DNA from: Thunnus maccoyii
Lineage: Eukaryota; Chordata; Actinopteri; Scombriformes; Scombridae
Length of the DNA stretch: 64,000 nucleotides
Direction of reading: 5' to 3'
Assembly (NCBI RefSeq): GCF_910596095.1
Contig: NC_056550.1
Coordinates: forward strand, 6,658,501-6,722,500
The notes under the pieces were generated by a model. It saw nothing but the letters and a program-made list of their open reading frames with translations. It searched no databases and was not told the DNA's origin. Shown one piece after another: positions 45,401 to 58,859 of this stretch. Both the position numbers and the translations under genes were made by a program. The first letter of the stretch is position 1; each line of letters begins with the position of its first letter.

Positions 45401-48400
45401 TGCGCAGGCCAGACTGTGTTTAACATCACTTGGATGTCAACACAGGAACAAATATCACTCTCCCTCCTCCTCCTCCTGTCAGCCCACAGCTTGCCTGTCT
45501 CTTGTAGGTGTCCAGCTGATTGCGGACAGCGTTGGCCCTGCGGAGCTCCTCCTCCAGCTCGCAGGTGCGCTGCATGTACACGGTGTTGCGTTCCTCAAGG
45601 AGGCGCACTTGTCTGCGCAGGTCTCCCAGATCTTCCAGCTTCCTCTTGTACGTCTCCACCAGTGCTTCAAGCTGGTTCACCCGGTCAGATGAATGCCTGA
45701 AGGAGAGGGGAGGAGGGTGTGGGAGGTGTGGAGTACCGGCACAAGAATATGACTTTTAGATAAACGGTGTATCTAGGTGGATGTGTACTTAACTACTAAA
45801 AGCCAAAAACTCTGACGCAAGCCAGTGTCAATGCATGAAATTCATATCATCAACACAGATGTCAGAGAGAGGAGCTGAATGGACGTCTGTGTGTGGGCAG
45901 TGTGGGAGTTGTTTCTGTGAGTGTACAATGATAATAGATGAACTACTGCTTAAAGAGATATTTTCAGTCAAAAACGGTCTTCAATGTGCTGCCACAATGA
46001 AGGACTGGTTGTTTAAATCATATTTTAGACATTTAGTTATTATGCTTATCCTCAATAAAATCAGAAGTTCACCAACTATTAGCTCAACAAGAATTATCAG
46101 CCAATATTTACTATATTTCACATTTTCACATGAAGGAAAATCTTTGCATATAAGGCACAAATCAATTATTATTCAATTAATATAGAGTCTTGCATACTAG
46201 ACATTGCATACTCTTAATTGCTCTGTTGGAAAGCTACAAAGCAGAGAACACAAACCTCTCAGCATCCATGTGACTCAAACATGTGACTTTCTGCAGTTTC
46301 ACTGAATACAGTCTTCGGTTAGCTTGTAAGACAGTCTGCACATTGCATAATAATCTTGATCACTGTTTTGGCTTCCGCAGTTCATTCAACTTTGTCGGGT
46401 GTGTTTTGTGAGAATACACAGAATGTGCTGGTCTCACCTGAGAATGTCCATCTCATCTTTGAGGGCCTGGGCCTCCTGCGCCAGGCTGGTCAGCTCCTCG
46501 TTACGTAGCTGCAGGTCGGTCACCTCACGCTCCAGTATCTCTCCTCGCACGCGCATGTCATCTCTGCTGTTCTCCAGTCTAAAGATATACATCATACAGG
46601 AGCAGTGGTTTGTATAAATTGAATAAACTGTATAGACTGTGAGACGCTCACACAAGATGACTCAACAATAGCATCTGATTTGCATGTCTACATGATGTTA
46701 ACTCATATATGACTTATAATGTACATTTATAGAAAACCTAGAAATTGTTTATTGTTGAGAAAATTATGTAAATATCAACACGTCTATTATGTACAGGCCT
46801 GATGAGTGTGAGGAAATCTAACTGTGTGTGTGTGTGTAGTGCTTGTACCTGTAGTTCTCCTCCTGAAGCTGCTCCATCTGACTCTGCAGCAGCAGCAGCT
46901 TCTTGCCAGTGATGGCAGTGGTGGAGGTGTCCAGAGAGTCGCAGCGGCTCAGCTTCTCCTTCAGGGAGCGTGTCTCCGTCTGTAGGGACGACTTTTCCTC
47001 CAGAGCCAATGACAACTGTGGAAGAAGAGGGAGAAACTGAAGACATACATTGCAAAAAGAGGTGTAAAGACTAGGAGATTCAGTAATAGACTGCTGAGAG
47101 AGAAGTGAAGTGAAGACAAATTTACAACTGTACGAAAGAAGGACAAAAAGGAAAAGCTCTCAACACCTAATAAAAAGACACATTATCAAGAATGCAGACA
47201 CAAGAAATTGGCATCTCTCTGAAAACACACAGCCACAGTGCTAGCACACGACAGATTCACAGAGGAAAAACACAGATACACAGCGTAAAACTCACCACCT
47301 TTAGTGCATATGGGACCTTGAACACATGCTTTTTTTCTCATTTCACATGCTCAGTCGTCAAAAGCTAGTTAGTCAGCTGGTGTGCAACAGTCTCAGGCGG
47401 ATGGAACTTTTACAATAGTGATGTTGTTAGCATTAGCCTTAGGGTCCCAACCACATCTTCATAGATGAATATGCATTGCTCGTCACTGACAGCCATTAAT
47501 GATATTGGTTAGACTGTCATAGTTGGGGAGGGCAGAAATGTTCTAAAGTCAGGCTGATAAAAGTTGGTTGGCTTGCGAAAGGGAGAAAGTTTAGAGTTGT
47601 GACAATATACGTACAAAATGTTTGTTTTGAGTCAGGCTGAACACACTGGAGCTACATGTGAGGTTACAGTTAGACAAGCCGGCATTCCAATGTTTAAAAA
47701 AGGGGAGTGTGTACTTACCTGCTGGACATCTTTCCAGTTTGAACACAGCAAAACCCTACACTGAACTTTAAGGACAGATTGCATGCTTTAGCACAGGTCC
47801 AGTAACAGCAAATAGCTTTCAAAACAACACAAATGACTAATCCCTAACGCGTGGGCTACGTAAGTAAACAAACAGGTGGGTTGAGAGCAGCGCAAATTAT
47901 TGTTGGCTACTGCTCCATCCCAAGGCAATGTGTCAGTTTTATCTTGATGTTATGCAACTATTGACTAGAATGTATCTTTAAAAAAACTAAATTAGTCCTT
48001 TCTCAGTCAGTGGTGCAAAAACAAGCCATGGGTACACAACACACAATCATAGGAAAACAAACAAGCCTCAGGCGGGCTAATCAATAAGGGCCAGAGCACA
48101 GAAGCTGCAGGCACACACATTCCACAACATGCTGCAACCACAGTACAGCAAAACTAGGCCTCAAAGTATCTGAGAGTAGAGATGAAATGGTTTAATATGA
48201 CTCTAAAACCACAGAATAGTTTGTGATAATGCCCAATGCTCTGTTAGAAAAATGGAAGATAAACAAAACCCAAGCCCCAGTGTGCCCTCTTAAGGTCTCA
48301 GGAAATGTTTGCCAAACAAAACATGAACCCCATTTGGTAGAACCAACCTGATGTTCCAGGTCTCGACAGCGCTGGCTCAGGTCCTCCTTCTCGTCTGCCT

Positions 48401-51400
48401 CCTCGCTTAGAAAATAATACTTCCTGGACTGTAAAACACAAAACCAGTAGAACATGGAGACAGAGGAGATGTCATACTAGTCACAGGAGGAGGGAGGAAA
48501 TTTTGGTGAAAGGATGAGCAAGTGCACAAAAGAAGAATGTAACAGATCTGCTGTGTGAACAACAAGTCTACAGGGTGGGATTGAAAAGTGTGCCAGGTTT
48601 TACCTGGTAGTCAAAATCCCCGTAGGTCTCTGGGCTTCCTGGTTCAGATGACGGCTCTTTTGATAAGAGCTAAAACAAAACAGCCATGAGAAAGTTTTTA
48701 CAGGAAATTACAGGAAAAATACAGCAGCCTGTTCCCAAAAGCAGCTTTATTGTGTTTTCTGGATGACTATGTCTAAGTGGTGTTGCTTTTTTTTTTTTTT
48801 TAAACCATGTTCCATGTTTTTACAGGCCTATTCAAGACTAACCATATTCTTGAAATATCACTGTAAGGTTTCTAGGACTGTGTTCAGTCTTATGCTTATC
48901 CGGATTTCTTTGATTGTGAATTAACCATGACTAAGAGCGGGATTAATGTGAAGTAGAGGGAACCAAGAGGATAAACAAGAGGCTCACTCACCTCCTGAAT
49001 GGCTGTCATGACAACGTGCTGGACAGATTCCTCAAGTGTCATTATCTGCTGGATTTGCTCTGTGTTTAGGAGACGAGGACAACAGAGACCAGTGAAGGTG
49101 TTGCCAAATACAGATTAACACAAATACTCTCCTTAAAACCAACCTGGCACTGCATCTATTTGAGCCAGTGCTCATCAAGCTAATGTTTAAAAAACAAGGA
49201 CCTGATCATAAAATGGTCTTTAGAGTGAGGGGAAGAAAGCATGTAGTCAGTTTTATGGAGGTGTGATGAACAAGACTCATATAAAACAAGAATCATGTGA
49301 TTTGACTTTGAGTTAATCCTGTGTGTTATTTTCACAGATGGCTGCCTCTGCTTTGTTTAAAGACTCACTAATGAGTTTTTTTTTATCCTTACAGCAGACA
49401 GCTTACCTTGTTTCTTCTCACAGCTGACAGCACAGCCCAATACGAGCTGCACCAGCTTGCCCAGTTCAGTGACGTCTCCCATCTCTCCTATAAGGTTCAC
49501 GTCTGGCAAGTGATCATCTGATACCTGGTGACCCAGCACCTGTTCATGGAGAGCAAGGTGAGACGTTAGGATTGAAGGATTCATATAATAAATGAAATGT
49601 TTACTAGAAATGGCAAAGTAAGAAAAAAAAAGTCTTACATCGTGGTAATACTCCAGCATGCTCTTAAGAATCTTTTTCAAGTTGCTGACCTGAAAAGATA
49701 AATCAGAGTGACAATCTTGATGCTCATTATTATCCGGAAAAGGAAGTACAAAAAACAGGTACGAGACATGTTGATCATTCTAGGTTGCCGTAGGGTATTC
49801 TGTCATATCCTGCTGCTTCACAAATTACCTTGAGGCGCCAGTTGGCCCCGCTCTCCTCCTTGATCCTGCCAAGCCATGTCTCATTAAACCAAGAGGGGTC
49901 TCTGTTAATGAGAACACAAGAGAACATTCGTGACGACACATCACTGGACATCAAGATTCACAAGAGGCCACAGGGCAACGAGGCCCCGTGCTTCTGTTCT
50001 GCTTAGCACAATGACATTTTGAGTTGAGCAGTTCATTAAAGTCACACATGGGAATAATGCTCTTGTTGCACCCTTGAAATAAAAGTACATTTTGTTTGAT
50101 TCAAACATAGTAGTGTTGTTTTTTTGTCTGTGGGAGTATGGGTACAAATACTCCACCTCAAGTTACAAAGGTCATCAGGTCTGGATGGACTGGTTTAATT
50201 AAAAATCACACTTATGCTTGCGGCATTCAAGGCCACAGCTGGGAACATTCATTCAGAGGAAAATAAAGCTGACCTCACAAATCCAGGCTCTACTCTTTAA
50301 AGGATTTAAATTTTGCATAGATAATGGGAATGTGCACTTCAAAAGGCCATTTAGTGCAAATCACACAGATAAGCAAATCTCTGTGAGCAGGTTCTGAATG
50401 AATTTCTCCTAGTCGTTTCCTCTGAGCTCATGTTGTGAGCTTAGATCATCAAAACAACCACAATAACTATAAAATACTTGAATTACTTGTACATGAGTGT
50501 GCCCTTACATTCTGTGCAGCACATGTGCGATGGCCACTCCGCTTGTTAGGTCGTGCTTGCTGTTGCATGATGGCACCTGAAATGTCTGTAACTAAAGTTG
50601 AAAACATTAAGAATGAGTCATTAAAGAGGTAACCTTTGACAAAGGTTACACATTTGATGCACAGTATTTGGCTGAACTCAAAACTGAACCAAACAGATAA
50701 ACAATGATTACTGTGTAGCATATGACTGTCTATCTGCTGATGTGTGTAAAAACCCTCCACACAAATATACTCTTAACCATAGTATTTTACACAACAAAGT
50801 AAAAAATCTAAAACTGCCAGCTCATAGAAAGAGTACACATATGCACATCAATCCATACAATGACTGAAATGTCCATTCGTCACCACTGTTAATATGTGCA
50901 CACACTTTAGAAAAGCTTGAATGTTACTAAAAGTGATTTAGTCCTTGTCATAAAACAAGATTACAGAGGCCTGAACATTACAAAACTACTGTTAAATAAT
51001 GCAGGTAAATAACAAGGATTTTTATCTAAACCCACTGAGTCTCTAAACACACATACTAAGCAGTGATAGGGGATTATAACCCTGCTTAGCAAGCTATTAA
51101 TAATAGCTGGTGTCTTGGTTTAGTCCTACACTTGCCAAACAGGTGGATTTCCCCTGAGCTAGACAAGTTTCAATGTTGGACAGCCTAACATGACTGCATA
51201 AGTCTCTCAGCTTACACTAAGCTATTTGGGTTTTTTTCTCCTCTGGCAGGCTAGTTTGCTGACACTGCAGACAGTTTGATAACAAAGTAAAACAAACTTC
51301 CAATGTGTTTACCTAGCTAGTTAGCTTGGCTGGCTAACGGTGTTAGCTCACAAACACACAACTTTTACATCTCCCAGTGGCTAATACGTTCACTTACTTT

Positions 51401-51585
51401 GTCAATAATGTTGCTACTCATCGATTATGTGAGGCTATAATGTCCCAAAGTAATGTTATTTCTTTATTACTTTGCCAATACGAGCTGTCACCTGTTAGCG
51501 GCTAGCCCTCGCTAGGAAACGTGGCTAATATCAAACTCACCCAGGTTAACAGAGAATCACACAGCTCTGCTTTATCCAGACTCAT
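40052..51585 (-). CDS. hook2: Hook-family microtubule tether / dynein adaptor, Hook2
   Basis: Hook proteins link cargo and centrosome to dynein and microtubules. 23 coding exons join in frame on the minus strand: 51541-51585, 50509-50591, 49829-49901, 49639-49689, 49407-49539, 48992-49059, 48604-48669, 48348-48428, 46849-47015, 46438-46578, 45495-45696, 45214-45324, 43714-43801, 43341-43407, 42762-42899, 41926-42013, 41335-41340, 41132-41166, 40953-41035, 40743-40846, 40521-40628, 40361-40432, 40052-40180. This gives 712 residues (human HOOK2 719). The N-terminal hook (CH-like) domain covers about residues 1-150 ([50 protein letters not shown]). [20 protein letters not shown] is the HOOK2-type linker, unlike HOOK1/3. 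A central coiled coil follows, then the C-terminal organelle-binding part ([15 protein letters not shown]). Two odd features are a 6-nt exon (41335-41340) and a GC donor after 45495. Confidence 0.95.
41335..41340 (-). other. hook2: 6-nt microexon of hook2 (Ala-Ile)
   Basis: On the minus strand, aatcag|GCCATC|gtaagtac lies in the intron between exons 41926-42013 and 41132-41166. Flanking phases are both 0. Inclusion gives [18 protein letters not shown], matching the human HOOK2 sequence TEDAISILLKRKLEEH. A strong CT-rich tract lies just upstream on the minus strand (plus 41370-41403). Skipping would also keep the frame. Confidence 0.85.
42442..42482 (+). repeat. (CA)n microsatellite in a hook2 intron
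   Basis: About 20 perfect AC units lie in the hook2 intron 42014-42761. Shorter (CA)n arrays lie at 42735-42756, 55793-55821 and 63535-63561. Confidence 0.95.
44164..44979. mobile_element. Non-autonomous DNA transposon in hook2 intron 12
   Basis: The ends are inverted: GCCTCTTTCACACATA (44164-44179) and TATGTGTGAAAGGGGC (44964-44979), 15 of 16 complementary. The 816-base interior has no transposase frame and contains a poly(G) run. The CCCTTTCACACAT terminus is one I recall as frequent in fish. No target-site duplication was recognised. Confidence 0.65.
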
Positions 51586-51790
51586 TCTGCGGTCCCGGCG
51601 GCTGACAGAAAAGCGAAGGATTTTGCTTTCAAGACTTGAAGTTTGCTACTATCTCCTGACACTTTCCACGTCATTTACAGCTCAGCCATGGCCTCCTGCT
51701 GCTCCTAACCTCCCCCTTCGCGTTTCAGCTCTCCTGTTATCCAAGCGAGCTTCCGTATTTAGAGCGTTCCCATGGAAACGGATTATGTTG
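51586..51790 (-). promoter_or_regulatory. hook2: hook2 5' UTR and promoter region
   Basis: GC-containing sequence immediately upstream of the hook2 ATG (minus strand, at 51583-51585). The context is gcagaATGA, with a purine at -3. No TATA box is seen and the start site is not resolved. Confidence 0.4.
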
Positions 51791-51957
51791 TCTGGTCATG
51801 GTGAAAGTAACAAATAATGTTGATAATTATAATAATAACAATAACCTACTGTCTTGTCTTGACACGGGCCAGGTCTAGCCTGGGTCTCGACATAAGAATG
51901 GTTTTATGCATTTAATCTCATTAAATTATAATTACTCTTCTTCTTCTTCTTCTTCTT

Positions 51958-51988
<31 letters not shown>

Positions 51989-54900
51989 TCAGCTATTGAA
52001 AAAATCCTAAATTAGGAAAACAAAACAATAACTTAACGAGACTCACATGAAAATTTCCCCAAAACATCAGTAGCCACAAGAGAGATCATTCAGTTTCTAC
52101 TTTGTGGAACTATGTCAATACTAGTGGGAAACACTTGGAAATCCTCAACTTTAGAGGGAACAATGTGTTTTGTTTTCTCATTATATCCTACTAAAAACCT
52201 GCCAGCTATTGTAACCTAAGTATACAAAAAAATCATAAATCCAATATCTATGGCTGGAATATCTTATACGCAATAGCAGAGCTTCTCTTTTTTTTGAAAG
52301 GGCAGTTCTGTTATTCTGTTTTTTTCTTTTTAATCTAAGAAAGAAAATCCCAGCAATAAACTGTGGCCAGTATCTCTTTTGGAGGCCCCACTGTTTTTCT
52401 TTTTGCTGCATTCAAAGTTCCTTAAAGCACCACTGGATGGCTCTAGTTGACAGATAGCCATATAAAACAGCTTGATACACAACTGGCTGCCCAAAAGCTT
52501 ACAGAGCCTGTGACAGGTGTTTTTTAAAATGTTTCACATAAGACATGTTCTCCAAGCAGCCAAAATGTGAGTTTTAACATACCATGAATATAAATCAATC
52601 CTTTATTTTACAGTAGGAATTTCCATGGGCCTTGACCTTTAATATATGACACCCTCTGTGAATTTATTAATAGCCTACATTCCACAGTTAAATCTTTTTT
52701 TTAGACATATCAAGGCTTTCGGACAGGGAATGTACTGACCAGATCACACTTGTGATATACAGCTGGAAAAAAACAACTTCAACAGGTTTCTATCTGAATC
52801 TACTTCTTCTCACATATTATTAACATGCTATCACACACGTAGGCTTAAATCTTTCCATGGAAATCTGCATATCTCCCTATCCACACGCCTCCTTCCTGTG
52901 TTCTTTGTCGCAGTCACAAATCAAACTGCAGAGACCAATCACAGTTGAACACTGCCCACTATTTCCTGTTTGCTCTGACAAACCCCACCAGTGACTGTAC
53001 CCAAGTCCACTGTGTTTGTTAAACACCTGCATGAAATGAAATAAATACTTCCGGTCCTTGTCATCCAAACCCGCCTGCTCACAACACTGCCTTACATCTG
53101 GCTTTACCATATTTGTCTGACCGGAGTTCCTGTTTTTCTAGATGGTTTTCTAGCCAGAGGAATGCACATGTTTACTCTCCACTGGTTTTTATCGTACCTC
53201 AGTCACACTGACTTCTGTTGGTTACAGTTGACACAGTTGGTCATATCTTTTAAATTTGTCTGGTTTAACATGGATATGATTTCTTTTAGCCACAAAGTGA
53301 TATGTTTCACTTCTTCTTAGTAGCAGTGAAAACACTTTTTATTGAGTTAAAATCTGTATCTTCAGTCCCACACACCCTCCAGTGGAGTCCTATAAGGGTA
53401 AGTTGTGTAGGCCTGTATGTTACAGAACTGGGGGTCTCAGGTTGAGTAACCCTGGGCTGGATTAAGACACCTGGGAGGAAGCGAGGTTCATGACTTGGGG
53501 GGGTTCAACAGAGAAGTTAGTCACCCGCTGAGGGATAGGTCTGGGCTGACTAATGCTTGAGTGGCAGGAGGTGTGGTAGAGGCTCTGGCAAGGCAAAGCT
53601 CGAGCGGAGGCTGACTATTTTTGGCCAGCTCCTCTTCCTCCACGCTAATTCCTCTTTTCACCCGTTCTCTCTTTCCTTATTCCCCAGATGTGTTTCCTTC
53701 CTGAAAGTCTAAAGGCTTTACTTCTCCTCTTTTCCAACCCCACACTGACGCACTTGCATCCCTCTGGGGGGAACTGGAAGGGTGGAGGTGGGAGGGCCAG
53801 CAGCTAAGATTGAGTAATTATTCCTTTTTTTAAAGCTTGTGGTTTTCTTGTTTGGAAAAAAAAGTGGGGATGGTTCCCGTTTTTTATTCTCTAAGTGCAA
53901 AGAGCAAACCATCTACTACACTCTACACACTACAAGGTCACATAGCTTTGTGAAATTCTTATGTTTAGTAGAGAAAAACTCCAAATGTTTCACGGTTTTG
54001 CTTTTATTAACACTTTGGATGGATTATACTTCTGTGTTTGTAGTCCCACAGACCCCAGTACTGTATGTGTGGAAATAGTAATTAATTTTTGCAAAATCAA
54101 CCAAATCCTGAAATATATTTTTTTCTTTTCTTCTGACATTGTTAAAACCCAATATGGAGAAAATTACTGAAGTGGTGACATTCTCTTTGACACAAACTGG
54201 ACTTAAACATTTCATGAAGGTGACAAGATATGAAGATGAGATTGTTATTAGACCAAATCAGGAAATATTTATATTTTTAAAAGTTGTTTGCCAAAAAGTA
54301 ATTCACAGAGAAAGAAATGACGTCTCACTATGACGTAGTGACGTTTCAATTAGATATCAGACCTCATATGAACAAGCTGTGATAAAAGTCCAATAAAAGA
54401 AATCCAAACAGACTTATCTTGAATTTGGGAAGGGCTGTTCTCTGTAAAACGTTTTATCAACAACAATCACAGATATAGAGCATATGAAAATCTACTGTAT
54501 TGAACCATGTATTATAGCTGGGGACCACAAACAGAAGTCATGTGTCAAATTTTATGGAGGACTTCTGAAACACGTCATCAGTTCAAGACAGTATCAAGCT
54601 CATAAAACAACGTTATGTATGATTTATGAGCAGTTTTTGAGCATGACAGTAAGGTTAAGTATTTGCACAGGAAAATTACTTTTGTCCCTCATGTCCTCAT
54701 TTTCAGGTTACAGTTCAACCATGAGAATTACCAACAAACTGTGAGAACCTAATGCCTAAAAAAAGCCCCCTGCATGCCAGCATTTGAATGAACGATGTGG
54801 TTCGGAGGGACAAAGCAACGCTGCACCTTTAAATAAAAGAATGCCAGCGATGTGCGGCTGTGCCCAGGCATTTGGAGCTGGAATGTGTTGGAATGCTGGC

Positions 54901-55789
54901 AGTGGTTTATTTCCCCTGCAGCTTTCCCAGGTGTTACAGGGAAAGGAAAATAACTAAACCACGGAACAGAGATGGACAGGCCACGAATAAAAGAGAGGGC
55001 GTGGGACTGCGAGCGAAAAAAAAACAGGAGTCTGATCAGAAACCCCCTTTCTAGACATGAGGTCACTCGTGGGTGCTCACTGTCAAGACATGTAAAACAG
55101 AGGAGGTGAAAAAAGAGATTTATCAGCTGTCTCCTCCCTTGCTCTCCAACAACAGATTTTTGTCTTTGGTGTGAGGGCAGGTAGTCAGAAATAACCTAAC
55201 CTCTGGAACCTGGCAGGGAGCGTTCATGCGCATGAATAGAAACTGGTTATTGACCCACAGAAAAACCAGTTTTGAATCTCAGTTAAATTGTCGCACGTGC
55301 TGAATACATTTCTCCAACACAGGAGAATATACAGCCTGTTAGTTCAGTTCTTCTCTGGTGACTCAGTGACTGTCTGTACCACTTAAAAACAGCAAAGTTT
55401 TACTCATGTTATATAATGGGCATTAAACGACCCTCATACTTATTGATCTAAATCTTACAGTAACATGACTCATGGTAGCAGCAGCAGCAGTAGCAGCAGC
55501 AGTCAAACCCCACTCTGTTCTTTTAAGGCTCGCCTCTCTGTAACATCAAACCAGAGGTCGTGCCACAGCAGGCGGAGGAGGAGGAGGTTGACAACTGATC
55601 ATTGTCATCTGAGTGTGCTCTGCTCGCTTCATACTCTCACTGCCTGGCTCAGTTTTGATTTACCTCTTGTTTGTGTTTTTGATAAGTCCCTCTCTGTGCA
55701 CTCCCCCCTTTTCTTTCTCTCTCTCTGTCTCTGTCTCTCTCTCTCTGTCTCACTTTCTGTTTCGATGCCTCTCCCTCTCTTGTCTCACA

Positions 55790-55826
<37 letters not shown>

Positions 55827-58394
55827 GCAGCACATGGGCAGCACAAGTGAGTCACAGTGGTCTGGTAACAAGTGCCTCCTCTCAGGGAGAGTCCCTCCGT
55901 GTGTCCTTGTGATTATAGGGCCAATCCCCTTGAGCGTATCAGGTGCAGTGCTCCTGTGGGCAACGTGAGACTTGGCTCCATTGTTTTCAAGCTCACAATA
56001 AAAAGCAGCAGAAGCCAAACAGTCTTGAAAGATGATACAAACTCCTTCACATATTAAAAGCTTTCAGCAACTTGAACTTTATGAAAGACAAAAGACAGTG
56101 CTGGTGGGGTAGTTGTGTGTTGTGTGCATCTAAAAATAGCATTATTGAAGTGTATTCTATGAGACACTGGGACTCAGGAGGATGCAACTGTGGACTTTGC
56201 TCTCCAGCTGACATGGGCTCACAGTATGCAGAGAGGATTGACCTGCCTGGAAGCAACAAACATAGTGTCTGCTACATACAATATGATTACAGTATGATGA
56301 GCTAGACTGGCTATTGAGAAATAAATAATGATTTGAATACTGTGGCTACTTTTTCAAAACTATGAAAGGGTCAATGTGGATTTCTACACAGATTATTTCT
56401 AATCACAGTATACTGACTGTGGTTTTGAATATTTTATAAAAAAATAAATGCTATTTACTATGTCACTATGTCATTATAGAAAGCACACCAGTTGTTTATA
56501 CATGCACAGTTTATTTTACTGGCATATTGAGAATAGATCGTATCGCTGTCAGCAGCTGCAGATTCTATATAATATCTGCAAATATCACCTCTTGAAGTGC
56601 GGCTATAAGGAGTGAATATGGTGTTATTTAGTGGTTGTGAATGCAATAATTACCGTGCAGGAGTAATGACAGGTTAGTGGCACAGTACTTAAGCCTGTTC
56701 CTCCCAGCACATGTTCACAAACCAGCAAACACACCTCATACACCCACGATCAACTGTAACAATAGTGGAGCATGCAGCATACTCCACCTGATCAACACAA
56801 GCCAGGTGTATTGTTCCTCCACCCTATTTGCCTTTTCAGATACACTCCACACACCCTTTACCAGAATATTGTGTCCTACAGGGGTGTTACAAGTATAACA
56901 GGTCCTGATCACCTGGTCGTGCTGGTGGTGGCAGACTGGAATGACACCAGCTGGGTGTGCGGTTTACAAGACCGGGCCTGCTAGAAGGCCTTTTATACCA
57001 GTAAATGAGACAGTCTGTTCCATCATTGTCAATGGTGCAGAGAATGTAGTGATAGTGGTAAGTGTCTTTGCCTGCATGTGTGTCTTGTAACGTGCGTGTC
57101 GGTCTGCGGAAGGACAGTCAGTATTAATAGCCACAAATAACAGTGATCTCAAGAGCCACCATTCTTGACCGTTTGCTGGGTGTGAGACCAGATTTTAATA
57201 TGTTGTCAACACATGCCAAAAAAAAGTCAGCCGCACCTTCAGCCTTGCACAACTTCCCTATTCTTTTGGTCTGCACACTCTCAGCAAACACACCCAAACG
57301 ATCCTCAGCCTTCAGTCCCTCGTTCAGTGTTATGTAGCCAGCCCTGCTTAATTGATGCCCTTCCCTAACAGCTTAAATTATACAGCCAGGCTTTGAGGGC
57401 AGAGAGCAGGTTGTCAACAAGTGTGGCGTGAGCGAAGCCGCGGCCCTTCACCCAGAGTGACACTCCACCTGACTCAGCAGCACGCAGCTACTGTTTACTG
57501 GACCTGTCCACCGCAATCAACACGCCTGCATCTGGCGTGACTGTAATTCCACTGAGGCACTGCGATGTTAACCTCATCACTGCTGAGAGAGGGGAAAAAG
57601 GGGGAGGGGAGGCTCCGTCTTTGTCCTTCTTCATCCACATCAGAGTGCATCCAGTTGGGCATGCTGGGCAACAAATTAGACTCACACATACAGTGCAAAC
57701 ACTTCTTCACACAAACACACAGTACACGCATCTGCATAAACTGCTCAAAATATTCAATTTAATTGCAGTTTAATTCCTTACAGTGCACATAATATGTTTA
57801 TTATTAAATGAATTAATTGATTAATAAATTAAAAGGCCATATTTAATGACAGCCACAGTTAAAATTAAAATAACTCACATTTGCACTGTTTTTTCACATT
57901 ATTTGGGGCAAAGATAAAAATGAAATAAACATGCATAGATGTATTATCTATCTGTTATCTTTTTTTTATTTATAAAAACTGACATACAGTAAGTTATGAT
58001 TTCACATCTCTACTATGACTGCTGTCTTGCTGATTTGTTCCTGTACTATCTAAATGTTTATCTATGTCTGCATGCACGCACTGAGCTGGTTGTTCACTTG
58101 TTGCTCACCCATCTGTCTTTAGCACTGTCAGCACAAAGTAGTGCGGACTGTCCAACTGAGACTGATCCATTCAGACAGCCATCTATAGTGACTGATCTGG
58201 ACACTAACTGTCCCCTCAGCTCACACACGTGATGAATGTAGGCCGCTCCACTGACTGATGTGCTATGAGATACAGCAGGCTGGTGACCTGAAAGAGTGAA
58301 AGCTGCTGACCCCACATGTTGTCGCACTTCTTGAGGCTCCATCAGCCAGTGTAAACTTGTGTTGAGCTTGTCATTTCTCTTGATCTCCATTTAG
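51791..58394. other. Intergenic region upstream of hook2, no recognised gene
   Basis: I searched both strands and found no exon series that matches a family I know. The region contains the (CTT)n array, an AGC-rich stretch at 55472-55502, a CT-rich tract at 55710-55785 and a (CA)n array at 55793-55821. Several open frames here have no recognisable motif and lack paired splice signals. Confidence 0.5.
51936..51988 (+). repeat. (CTT)n microsatellite
   Basis: About 17 perfect CTT units, located upstream of hook2. Confidence 0.97.
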
Positions 58395-58487
58395 GCAAAC
58401 CCAGCTGGTGACTGAGAAGCTGAGTCGGACGCCGAACAAAAACTCAAAGCTCTTTGAAGTGGCGATGGCGTTCACAAGAGCTGTAAG
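58395..58487 (+). other. Orphan exon-like segment
   Basis: A 93-base segment lies between a pyrimidine-rich acceptor (tgatctccatttag) and a donor (gtaaac). It is open in one plus frame, encoding a basic peptide containing VTEKLSRTPNKNSKLFEV and MAFTRAV. Its length is a multiple of three. I do not recognise the peptide and found no partner exon. It may be chance; an internal ATG in good context (ggcgATGg) is also present. Confidence 0.2.
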
Positions 58488-58859
58488 GTAAACACACAGT
58501 AAAAGGTAGAAAGTTGTCACACACTGCTACAAAGAGATGAAGCGATAGCACCTGTGGTTTGAGAGATAATTACAGGAGAGTGAATAAAGGTTGTTTGAAA
58601 AAGGAGCTGTCATGTAGGATTAGAGCCTTATTGAAACAATAACTCCCATGACCTTTCAACTCTTGTTGTAAGGTCAGCCTGGATTCCTCCCAGTGCTGCA
58701 GTGCCTGCAGCAAAGCTCTCCCTAACCACAGACAGCTGAATGATCTCACACCCACTCCCACCTCACGGCACTTACTGTTATCTGTGGGATGACTGGCCTG
58801 TAATCTTGGATTTTACTGTCCGCACTGATGAAATTTTAAGGTGCTACATCTGTGAGAAA

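Noticed and set aside
52877-53110. Minus-strand open frame with protein-like start (MVKPDVRQCCEQAG)
   Set aside because: I recognise no family, there is no second exon or convincing splice pair, and codon use gives no support. Probably chance.
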